Positions 23,261-33,838 of a stretch of 64,000 bases of DNA are shown piece by piece. This DNA is from Omphalotus guepiniiformis (taxonomy: Eukaryota; Basidiomycota; Agaricomycetes; Agaricales; Omphalotaceae). A program made the translations under genes and the position numbers. The stretch is taken from positions 124,001-188,000 of the forward strand of contig JAQOOI010000037.1 of assembly GCA_028554645.1 (NCBI GenBank), in the 5' to 3' direction. A model generated the notes under the pieces. The model saw only the letters and a program-made list of their open reading frames with translations, did not search any database and was not told the DNA's origin. The stretch's first letter is position 1. The number at the start of each line of letters is the position of its first letter.

Positions 23261-24568
23261 TTTGGACCTGGACTTGGACACTATTACTATAGTATATACT
23301 AGTAACATCTCGGTCTCTTATTTATCTCGGAAGTTGCATAACATAGCTACTACTGATTGGACTGTCTTTTCTATAATTCATCATAATTGATATGTAGGAG
23401 TTATACTTATCTACTGTTGTTGAATGGAGTTACAGATTAATGATCTTCGCTATTCATTTCTTGTGATTCCTATGGTGTCTGAGAGTCCAGAGTTGAACGT
23501 TGAACTCGCATCAGTGTGAGGTTTGTACCTGAGTGCGGTAGCTCGTAAGTACTATGCTTAGCGTACCGGTGGCCAGCTCATGTGTACGTACCAAATAATT
23601 CCTCCAATATTGAAGATTCATACCAACAGCCTCGTCACTTAGACCTTCACAGACTGAATAGCTTTATTTTAGTGCGCTTTCGAATTGGAAGCAATATACA
23701 TCTATATTTGCCTGGACGGAGCGAGATCCTTCCTGATTCTCGTTATCGCCAGTCTGTTCATTATTTTGAGTTGGGAAAGATACCCACGTCTGGTGTATTA
23801 ATATCGGGGAAACCTGCCTGAATTGATGACTCATTTTTTCAAGGAACGTTTGTGTCGGTGAGTAGCATCGTGCTTGGGTACGATACTAGGTGAACTCACA
23901 ATGCGTATGTAGTGTGCGCCGTTCTTGCTCTGTCCGTCGGGTCCACTGTACATCACCCATCGGCGTCTTTCTCGACATTCGTTAGGGTACATTCTACCCG
24001 TACAACCTGCGCAGCGCATTCATGAAACTTCCATGCGCGCTGATTTGATCGAACACGGCTGGTCGGACTAAGGGAGGAGATTCGTTGTCAGTGATGTGCC
24101 CTGGCCATGGGGCCTGACTTTTGTTTGTACGTGAACTTTCAAGGGCCTCATTATTGAAATGCGAGGCACTTTAGCACGCTCGGAGCCGGGGCCACGAAGG
24201 AGGATGGAATATTGACCACAGATTGACACTGAAAAGTGCGACTTCGAGTTCGCCGTTAGCCGGTTGTTCCTTGAACCGGTTGCTCCGGCGGCAGAAATCC
24301 ACGACGGTCTGGATTTAGACATGTGCTCCCCAAGGAAACGGGGTCTAGACCGCTGAAGCTGCCGGTAACAGAACGGAGTCTAGACAGAGACCGAGTCTAG
24401 ACCTAAATGTCTGGACCGCAAGTGGGATATTGAACGATGCTGTGGCATATAGAATATGGAGAAGAAAATAAAGTAGAATACGAGGAGAAGACCTGCGAAA
24501 TGAGGATGGAAAGGAAAGGTGGAAGGTCGGAGAAACGGAGAAGCAGGACCGGACTGAGCCGGCGGTAA
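23261..24568. promoter_or_regulatory. Laccase 3' region and SKN7 promoter
   Basis: No gene is recognisable. Near its 3' end, TCTAGAC occurs three times within about 65 bp (about 24343, 24378 and 24395), once as the palindrome GGTCTAGACC, 170-230 bp upstream of the SKN7 start. Whether it is regulatory is unknown. Confidence 0.4.
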
Positions 24569-27500
24569 TTGATGAGTGATAAAATGTTGGAAGATTTACG
24601 CCGACGACGAGTTTTGCGGCAGCGCCTACTTAGCCTTTCAACTGACGGGAAACATATGAACAATCGTTCTAGACACAGTCTCTCCCTTCCGGACTATCCC
24701 CCAACCGTTGATTTCTCTCAACAGAACTTGTCTCTCTCTAATAATTCTGACAATTCTGCTTCTCTTGGGACACATAACGTTCAGAACCCTTGGGCGACTC
24801 AGCTACATCGTACCTCCAGCTCGAGGGATGAGATACATCCTTCTGTAATTCCCAGTAATAATCCCAATCTGCCTCAGCTATTACCGAGGCTCGACGATCC
24901 TCAGGCTTCCGTCAAACGAGAGCCTATTTCTTCTTTGCCTCCTCAGGGCTACTCTCATCAGCATATACTCCCTTCCTCCAAATCAGAATTGAATCACGGT
25001 CCAGGGATGGACGATTCTATGCCCTCTACGAGCGATTTTGTCAAGAAATTGTACAAGTGCGTTGTTCTTCATCTCTTGTCGTTCGCAGCCTGATGGTGTC
25101 TACTCTTTATCTCCACCCGCAGGATGCTTGAAGACCAATCCTTCCAAGACGTCGTTTCGTGGGGTCCGCAGGGCGACTGTTTTGTTGTCAAGGTGCGTGC
25201 CTTCTTGATACCTTTTCTCTCTGCATTGGCTAACAACGAGCGTATAGGACATGAATGAATTCACAAAATCTATTCTTCCAAGAATGTTCAAGCATTCTAA
25301 TTTTGCGAGTTTTGTACGGCAGCTTAACAAATACGACTTCCACAAGGTGCGTCACTTTCGTCCCTTGATTCTATCCCACCGAACCTTTTCCTCTAACAAC
25401 TTTTTTCGTCTCTTTTCTCTTTCCGCAGGTGAAGAACACTGACGACAACTCCTTCGGCGAACACGTGAGTGCCCATGACCCCACTCTGTCAAATGACGCT
25501 CTTCTTATTCGTTCCCCACCACCGCTTGTTAGTCATGGACGTTCCGTCACCCTGATTTCCACGCCGACAGGCGGGACGCACTTGAAAATATCAAACGAAA
25601 GGTTCCTTCATCAAGGAAATCATTATCTACGAATACTCAAGGATCGTCGACGACGACGAGGCCGTTGGGTAATGGTACGGGTTCTGGGAGCGGGAATGGA
25701 AGTCCCGGACCGTTCTATTCTGGCTCGACTGGAGGTCCAGGATATTCAGGTGAGTTTAATTAGGATTCCGCGACTCAGTCAAGGTTATACTTTGGCTGAA
25801 TCGCGTACTTATCGCCTTTCTCCTTCCAAATGAAATGAACGCTCATGCGTTTCCCTTTTTTTGCTTATCTTACAGAGTCATATCAAGTCAGTGCTCTACA
25901 GCAACAAGTAGACCGCTTGACTGCATCTCATGACGAGCTTTCGTCGCATATACGGAGTCTTGAGCGAAATATTGGTGGTTTAGAGCGGAATTTGAGTGGA
26001 TTAGAGAGGAATTATCATGAGGTACGTGGAGATTCGTGCCAGACATGTAGATACTGATTTTTGCTTCCCTGTTTTCTCCTTGTATGCGCGCTTGACTATA
26101 TTACAGGTCCTCATCGAGATGGTGGGCTTTCAAAGAAATATGGCGCAACAAGACAGCGTAATGCAGGGGTTGATTGAATGGGTACTAAGGGGAGGGGGAG
26201 GTGAGGGTGAGTAGGAGAATTCTGTGTTGTTTGCCTATCCCCCCATCTACATCCCCATCCACGTTCCCACACCACAATTGCGCTCCCCTCCGTTTCGAAT
26301 ACTCATACACATCCGCCCTGTTTACATTTTCTCTATCCTCCTCCTTTTTTGACCAAACCGACGCGTCGTACCCCAGATTCTGCGTTTTGAGCCATCCTTC
26401 CCGTTCGACACCCCCTTTTTCTATCTATCTATTTTGCTTTTTTATGGTTTTATTTGGGCGTGCGTCGAGGATTGCTGGCGATGGATTTTTCTTTTACTAA
26501 ATACAGCTTCTTGCTATTCTTCTCTTTTTTTTTACCAATCTCGTTCAGTCGAACGAGAAAAAGTATTTCTGTCGAGTTCGTACAACCTCCCCAACTCTGT
26601 GGTTTTGTTCTTTCTTGCTTGCTTGTATGATACGCATTGTACATCCTTAATCCCCCTCTCCTGTCCTACATCCCATTCCCTCCTCACCCCCTCCCGCCCA
26701 ATTTTTTTTCTCCATTTCTCACTTTCTTCTCGTAAAACAACTGTACTGACCAATGTCTCTTTCTGTGTTTTTTTTCCACATATAATTTCTATAATCTTGC
26801 GTAATTCGAAAACAAATCGAAAAAATCGAAATTTTTTATCATGCGTCTGCAAAATTGGCCTCCTCCCTTTCCCCCCTCGAACGCCACGAAAAATAATGTT
26901 ACTCAAATCCGCGGATTGTTTTGTCTTGGTCTGGTGTGTATTTACTGCTTTGTTGTTCTGGCTTTTCCCGGTATGGCGACTCTCGACCCTTGGTCTCGAA
27001 CGGACACCAAACACCTGGATTCTATTTGGCTCCTGCACCTTGCACTGGGTTTGGGTGAATCCATTTGTGAAACCGAACCCGCGATTTTTTGACGCGCGTA
27101 CGTATACGTTTACGATTGCAACCCACTCAAACTCAAACTTCTGAACGGGATTCTTGTACCTGGGGCCTGGACTCTGTTGTTTCTGAAAATTCTGGCTTCT
27201 TGCTCCTACGTCACTTTTGAATTCGGTTGGTTCTGGCCCTCTTGTTCTTCGACATTGGGTTCTGGATTTGGGCGACTTCCATGTTTGGGTATGGTCCTTT
27301 ACGATCGGCTGTGGTCGAATGGTCTGGACCTCTCGGACTCTCTGTGGGGCTTGAATTTCTCTGTGTTGTGTGCTCATTCCCTACGTGTTGGCGGTAATGT
27401 TCTGTCTCTGGTATGGTGGTTACTTCCTTCGAATGCTCTTCGTTCGGCTCCGCGGTATTCCAACGATACCCCCCACGACGGGTGAACTTTCATGTCGGTA

Positions 27501-29896
27501 CATGTTATGTATGATCTAAAGGCAAAGGCAAACGACCTGCCATCGGTCCTCCTTTATCACAACAACAAAACCTCCTGACGAATTCTCCTGATGCCTTTGC
27601 GTCTTCATCACAAGCTGGTTCGTCGTCACAAACCATAGCTTCACCACAGCCACTCTCCTCTGGGTCCCTCGTATCATCATCACCAATGTCTCTTTCATCC
27701 GATAACCCCTTCGTACCAAGTTCCGTCGCACAGCGGATTATGGGGCCTTCGTATAGACCCTTTCCTGATTCGAACAACGACTCGGTTGGCCGAGCTGCGT
27801 TGATGAAGATGAACGAGATTAGTCGAAGGGCTGGTGAGGCACTTAATGGTGGGAGCGGATTCAATTTTGGAAACATGCCTGAAGGCGAGCGACCGCCTTC
27901 GAGGTTATGGACGGCAGCGACTAATGCTGGACTTATAAATCCTGACGGATCGTTTGTTCAACAGCAATCGAATGTTAGTGGTGGTGGTGGTGGTGGTAAT
28001 GCTCAAGGCGCTTCATCATCATCGTCCGGCGCAGCGGGTCCGTCTGGAGTAAATTCTGGGATGCAACCTGCTACTGGTCCGGTAAAGATTACGTCGAGGC
28101 AAGATGCGTTGGCGAAGATTGAAGAATTGCAGAGGATGCGTCCGGCTAGTGCTGGGTTTTTGAGTAATGCTGCGGCGAGGTTAGTGAATGCGATGGAAAC
28201 GTTTGGGTCGATGACGGGAGCTGGACAGGGAGCATCTGGGACCGATGAATCTGTACCGTCTAGTGATGGGTTGCGGGAGATGTCGGAAGCAAGTAGTGAG
28301 GAGGAGATGGTCCTTCCTTCTGTTCCTCCGGAAATGTCTACGCAGCAGCAGCAGCAGCAACAGCAACAACAGCAGCCTACATCTAGCCCAGAGGTAATGA
28401 CAACGACGGTTCCCTCAAACGATCCTTGGAATGTCAGTCTTCCAACGGTGCCGCCCCTGACGCCTTCGTTGTCGTTGGCGAATATGGGGTATTCAGATGA
28501 TCAGTCTGGGATGAAGAATGAGCAGCAACAGTCGTTGCCTACATTATCGAATCCTTTTCCTGATTATACGACGAATCATGAGGGATTGCAGGTGTATACC
28601 GTTGGTCATTTGATGCCAAAGAGCGCGATTGACGATATGAGTGGTCAATGGAGCTTTGACGCTGGGATGATGAATAGTTTCGGAGGAGGGTTTGATGGTT
28701 CACAGAGTGGTGTTGTTGGTGGGCAAGAAGCGAGAGCTGATGGAACGTCGTCTTCGATGCCGGATATGTCGTTTAATGCGTCTTCGTCTAATACCGTGCC
28801 GTCATCATCGTCCGATCCGGGTTCTAGTTCAGTGGTTCGCTCTGGTGGTTCGCAGAAATTGAGGGTACGGAGGTCGACATTTGTACCTGGATGGGCTGTG
28901 TCGCCGAGGGTGTTGTTGGTGGATGATGATGCAGTTAGTAGGAAATTGAGCTCCAAGTTCTTGCAGGTGTTTGGATGCAAGATTGATGTCGCTGTCGATG
29001 GTGTGGGTGCGGTTAATAAGATGAATTTGGAGAAGTACGATTTGGTGTTGATGGTATGCTCCTTGCGCTGGTTATGTGTCTTTGAGAACTTTTTCTGACT
29101 TGCCTTTACCTTAGGATATTGTGATGCCCAAACTCGATGGTGTCTCTGCTACTTCACTTATTCGAAAATTCGATCATATGACGCCTATTATTTCAATGAC
29201 TAGCAACTCGAAACCGAATGAGATTATGACCTACTATTCTTCTGGTATGTAATAGGTTTCTTCTTATTCAACGTTGTCACTGATACATTGTCCGGTATTA
29301 GGTATGAACGATATTTTACCCAAGCCCTTTACGAAGCAAGGTTTGCTCGATATGCTTGAGGTACTTGTAATGCGCTGTCTCTCATGTCCCCTCACTGACG
29401 TTTCTTCCTTGAGAAACATCTCATGCACCTCAAAGTCATTCAACAAATGGCTCGTGTTCCTAGATCAGTTGGAATACCGCCTCTTTCTGATTCTCGATTT
29501 GAGGAGGCAATAACGTCGCAAGCCGCGCTTATTTCTACCGGTTCCTCATCGAATAACGCCCTCGTACCTTCGTCGAGTTCTTCCAGCGCATTAAGTCTCC
29601 AGCAATCATCAGATGTTGGGTTTAATCAGAGTCTGGCGCTTTCGGTTGACTCGGACGATAATATGGGTCGATTGAATCCGTTGGCTGGAATGGGTCTTAC
29701 GGATGAACAGTACAATATGATTCTCACTGGGCTCGTTAATGGCGAGTCGTTCTCTGGGAGTATGAGTATGAGTGCCGGGGGTATGGAATTGAATTATGAA
29801 GGGTCGTCGAGTGGTGGTGGGAGGGAGAAGAGACCGTTGGAAGATGGGGAAAGTGGGAGGGAAGGAAAGAGGAGTCGGTTTGAAGTTATTGAATAA
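24569..29896 (+). CDS. skn7: SKN7-type transcription factor: HSF DNA-binding domain + response-regulator receiver
   Basis: SKN7 proteins are nuclear effectors of the fungal two-component phosphorelay, acting in osmotic, oxidative and cell-wall stress. Eleven exons give 3,360 nt, 1,119 residues, all in phase. The HSF-type domain is at about residues 154-256 ([60 protein letters not shown]). A coiled coil follows at about 305-385 ([20 protein letters not shown]). A long Ser/Gln-rich stretch includes an 11-Gln run near 660. The receiver is at about 850-965: acidic DDD in [13 protein letters not shown], phospho-acceptor Asp near residue 897 in [13 protein letters not shown], and the conserved Lys in ILPKPF. 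Exon bounds: 24569-25056, 25123-25192, 25248-25346, 25429-25464, 25533-25749, 25876-26021, 26107-26206, 27522-29053, 29115-29244, 29302-29360, 29414-29896. The exact start Met is uncertain, since MMSDKM and a later Met are both possible. Confidence 0.92.
26207..27521 (+). other. 1,315-bp intron 7 of SKN7 (or gene break)
   Basis: The donor GTGAGT at 26207 and acceptor AAAG at 27521 join GGGGE to [13 protein letters not shown] in phase. All other introns in this gene are 55-130 nt. The interval is pyrimidine-rich and contains long open frames on both strands (26434-27144 plus, 26532-27377 minus) without recognisable domains. If unspliced, translation ends at TAG four codons... i.e. within GGEGE-stop at 26211-26213, giving an HSF/coiled-coil protein without receiver. 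Confidence 0.7.
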
Positions 29897-31159
29897 CCAA
29901 CCACACCACGGGGAGTTGAGTTCTTTTCAAGTATTTTAGACACTCTGCCGAACTTTTTTGTCGCCATCGTATGTATTGAAAGTCTTGACGTTGTATGTAT
30001 TATATCCTAACCCTACTTAGACTTTCATTTTGTTACCCCCTCAGTGAATATCGTGCCAAGTGCCACAAAAATGGGGTACATAATAAGTAGATAGTTTGAC
30101 ATTAGACTTTTATGTATGTATATACTATCCCTGCTTCTGCTTGAATACTCGAACCTCCAGGTAGCATATATGCTGATAGATTTATAGACACTTCAGCCTC
30201 CAGGTAACGTTGTAACTATCGTTCATCGGTGTACCCTCGCCATTCGACACCGACTCGGCGAGATATTTCGGAAAACGCCGACGGTTTGGAGTGGGGAGTA
30301 TTATCACCGACGGACCGTGCAAGTACGATTCATCCAGGGTGTTTTAGCGGCAGATAAATTCCTTTCGGAGTAAGGTAGCAGGAGGGAGGAGTGGAAGGGG
30401 AAGGTGAACGGGAGCAGACCTGAGCAGACCTTCAAGCTTTCAAATTTCAAGCTCAAGCCCCGCAGCAGGCTCCTGGTTCCGCTGCTACGCGTGCACAGGG
30501 GGCTTGACTTGGGGTTCACGCACACGGTGTTCGGCATCAAGTTTGCTGAATGACATGGAGTATGTTACAGATGGAATGATGTATTTGTCGGAGCTAGTCG
30601 TTGGAAAGCACTGGTCGCAGCACGGGGATCGGGTATTCACACTCGGAGTCAAAGAGAATCAAAGATCATGTAGTCGGGCCCGGGAGATAGGATTGTGTGG
30701 AGTGGGCGGCGTGGTGGCGGCTACTGCTGAGCTACTGTAACTAGGAGTGTCCACCCACATGATCATGTGGGTGAATAACTGGAGGAGGCGGGGACAGAGT
30801 GGGAAAGTTCGGCAAGGAGTGTGGTGATTATATGCGGCTACAATGGGTTTTAAAAACTAATCATCTGGATGTTTCTCAACGGTTCCAAGAAATATAGCAT
30901 TCTAGATGGATACTCAAATCCGGTAAGATTACGAGGACACTGAGATCAAGACGAGATCAAGACAAGTACATGGACGAATGGGAGGTTGAGACTCGGGAGG
31001 GTAGGTCAGAGAGGGTATAGCTACAAGCAAAACAAACACAAGAACAAAACATCTGAGAAGAAAACATCTGAGAAGAAATACAAGAACGAAAGCAAGATGT
31101 ACAACCCGGGCGTAATATAACAAACAAACAAGTGATTGGCACCGATCTGGCCGGCAACT
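29897..31159. other. Convergent intergenic region SKN7 / J-protein
   Basis: This holds the 3' ends of two convergently transcribed genes. No gene is recognisable. It contains a perfect 22-bp palindrome (listed separately) and a small direct repeat AACATCTGAGAAGAA at about 31047 and 31062. Confidence 0.45.
30752..30773. repeat. Perfect 22-bp palindrome
   Basis: The left arm CACCCACATGA is followed immediately by its exact complement, centred on GATC. The palindrome does not extend further (C versus A outside). It could form a cruciform or be a dimeric protein site. Confidence 0.75.
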
Positions 31160-32723
31160 TCACCACTTATTCTTCTTCGCCCGTTTCCGATTCTTTTTCT
31201 TCTCCTTTCGTCTCTGACGCTCGTCGAGTTTCTGTTCTGTTGTTGCGCAGTAGAGACCGCTTTGTCTGCGTTCGAGATGGGTTTGGTATCGCGGGTCGAT
31301 GTCGAGGAGGAGTGTTATGCAGAACTATCAATGATCATGTAGAGGGTTAAGTTGGGTTGGGATGGGATGGGATCTACTTACTTTGATCATTTCGTTGCAT
31401 GTGGTACGTATATCTTCTTGGATTTGTTTGTTTACGATCGCAGATCTGTTACAACCAGCAAAGTATTTTGTTAGCATATAGGAACTCTCTGAAGAATGCA
31501 TAGGTGGAATATACTGTACATACCTGTTACAACCCGAATACCCACAAGGACAACAAAACGGTTTAATCCATTCGAATCGTTTGGTCGTTTTGTATTTTAA
31601 CCAGTAGTCGTAGAACAGGTGAATCTCGGGATTCCTGGTGTTGATGCCAAATTGACGTTCTTGGTCGGTGTATGTGGAGCGGCTGTAGATGCTTTGTGCG
31701 TTACCGAAAGTTGGGATTGGGCGTTGGTGGCGGGAACCGAAGGAAGCTTCGTCTAGGGCGAGTTTGTGGAAGAAGGTGCGGGTGAGGAGGTAGGCGTTCT
31801 AAACATGTGTGTTTGGGTAAGTGAGATTGGAGAGGGGGCAGAAGGGGAGGAAAGGGACGTACGAAAGGAATACACTCGTTTGATGTCCAAGTGAAAGTAG
31901 GGATTGAGAGGATAAAGTTGTAGATGTCGTTTAGAGATATGTTCTCTGGGGTGTTGAGGAAGAGGGGGGTGAAGGTGTTTTGGGAAGGAGGAGAGGTGTT
32001 GGTGGTGAAGCCTAGATATGAGAAGAGAGTATTGAGTCCGAGTCCTAGGGTTTCGAAGAGGTTGAAGGTGCCGGTGAAGGGTGTGTTGTTGGGGTTGTTG
32101 GGGTTTGGGACTTCTTCGTAGGGGTCGTTGATGTAGTCGGAGTCGTTCCATGAACCGGGTGTGTTGTGTTTTGTAGAGGAATGAGAATCATCATCATCAT
32201 CGGTTTGGAGATCGCGGTGGAATGGAGTTGGGTTTAGGTCGTATGAAAATCTGGACTGTGAGACAAGATGGTCAGATTTTTGGATAGAAAAGGAAAGGAA
32301 GGTGTACCTCGAAGTTTATGAGTACCTGTATTGAAGCGTGGTGTGTTGAGTATATATTGTTTTTGTTAATTGGGTAATTGGGTGAGTGGGTGTACTCACA
32401 TCGTAAGCTTTCTTTACGATTTGAAATCTTCTCGTTGCGCCCACTTCGTCGTCAGGATTTTTATCGGGGTGAGTTTCTATGGCTCTTTTTAGGTATGCTC
32501 TCTGCTCCACGGAAAAAAGGTCAAAGTGAAAGTGTGAGTAAGTATATGCGGTGAAGCCATTGTATTGAATTGAGTTGAATTGTATACGCACCCTAATTTG
32601 CTCTGAAGTCGCGTCGCGGTCGATCTGCAGGATTGTGTAAAAGTCTGAAGTGTTCAAGTCGTATGAAGGAGAAGGTGGTGCTTCTGCTTTGGATGTGGGG
32701 GTAGATGAGAAGTTGGCACCCAT
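31160..32723 (-). CDS. J-domain (Hsp40) co-chaperone, JJJ1/zuotin-like
   Basis: J-proteins stimulate Hsp70 ATPase. Seven exons give 1,149 nt, 382 residues, all in phase: 32592-32723, 32400-32501, 32308-32325 (18 nt), 31863-32255, 31524-31798, 31382-31445, 31160-31324. The J domain spans about residues 22-90 (DFYTILQIDRDATSEQIR, then AYLKRAIETHPDKNPDD with HPD at 55-57). The middle is acidic and Asn/Pro-rich. Near residue 275, NPEIHLFYDYWLKYKTTKRF resembles the FYxxWxxFxTxxxFxW block after the J domain in JJJ1/DNAJC21 and zuotin, which act at the ribosome. The C-terminus is a strongly basic tail (RQRRKEKKKNRKRAKKNKW). A cysteine cluster PFCCPCGYSGCNR precedes intron 5. Divergently arranged with the SFP1-like gene. 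Subfamily is uncertain because the typical post-block sequence is diverged. Confidence 0.85.
31446..31534 (-). other. Intron 5 flanked by an 11-bp direct repeat
   Basis: The last 11 coding bases before the donor (GGTTGTAACAG, plus-strand 31524-31534) are repeated exactly as the last 11 bases of the 78-nt intron (plus-strand 31446-31456). The repeat offset equals the intron length, so the intron plus upstream exon end looks like a tandem duplication carrying AG|GT. Confidence 0.8.
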
Positions 32724-33838
32724 TGTGGGGAGGTGAAGGGAAAGAAGGTGAGGGATGCGCAAGGCGATTGGGGGGATATTGTTCGGCTAATGCCGATGTT
32801 AACGTTGAAACCTAGTTTGACAAGTTCAGTGCGTTGAGGTTTTGTCTGTGATATACCGTTCAATCATGGACGTTTCATTTCGCTGGGCTCTTTAAGGAGG
32901 TCGCTGCGAACGACCGTGCGGTCTAGTGTTCTTTTTCCAATTTGTTGCATTCGGGTGAGTACCAGTACCTTACATGTGTAGTAGAGATCAAAGCCAAAGT
33001 CGCTGCTACTTCCAAATCACAGCTTTGACTTTGAAACATCTAGGAGAAACAGTAGGGGGGTGCGAATGAATCAAGGTAGCATCTAGGCATTTGAGGAAAC
33101 GTAATGGGTGTTCTGTAATGGATGAACAGAAGAGAAGTTTCTAGAGGATTGGAGCTTTGGAGGGCTGGAAGGTCGGTCTGGATGTAGGTCTTGAGACATG
33201 CGTGCATGGGTTGAGAGTTGAGTATTGTATTTGTATTACTAAGTCATGCGTGGATCTGTGTAGGAGTAGGAATGTGAGTCAAATAGATTTACATCCGAGC
33301 ATCCGAGTTTACAATTCAGATTGCCTTTAGTTACACTGAAGATTGGCGCAGATGTTGAGATTTGAGACTGTTACCTGTTACGCCAAAGTAGCCGACTCAG
33401 TTGCTGGAGGTTGGAGGTTGTGAGGATTGGCAAGATGCATATGGAAGATCGTGTAAGCAAGTTCGGACAGTGATCCGATGTGAGAGTACTTGCGGGCAAC
33501 ATGATCATATATCAAGAGAGTTCCATAAGCTCTATCTTGAATATTCTGATAATGAGTATAGGTTATGTCAATAGACTGATGACGCCGAAGAGTACGGGGA
33601 GGAGAAGGTGAGTTGAACCTCCGACGCAGTAAGAGGCAATGAGCGGCTTGTCTGCGCCGACATCTTCCGCCCGCTCTCAGTATTACATAACGATCCGCTC
33701 ACGGCATCTCGGTTTGTTGCTGCCGATCGCCGGACACGTGGCTTTGTCCAATCGGAAACGTGGATACATCAGTCAGCAGGGACAAGTATATCTACTAATT
33801 CCATCTAATCGCCTCCTCCCCCCCTCCATACGGCCAGA
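32724..33838. promoter_or_regulatory. Divergent promoter region J-protein / SFP1-like gene
   Basis: This is 1.1 kb between two divergent start codons (32723 minus, 33839 plus). No gene is recognisable. A pyrimidine-rich tract (CCTCCTCCCCCCCTCC) lies within 30 bp of the SFP1-like start, as is common at fungal transcription start regions. Confidence 0.5.

Noticed and set aside
26532..27377. 281-codon minus-strand frame inside the SKN7 intron
   Set aside because: Antisense of a pyrimidine-rich intron; low-complexity basic peptide with no domain.
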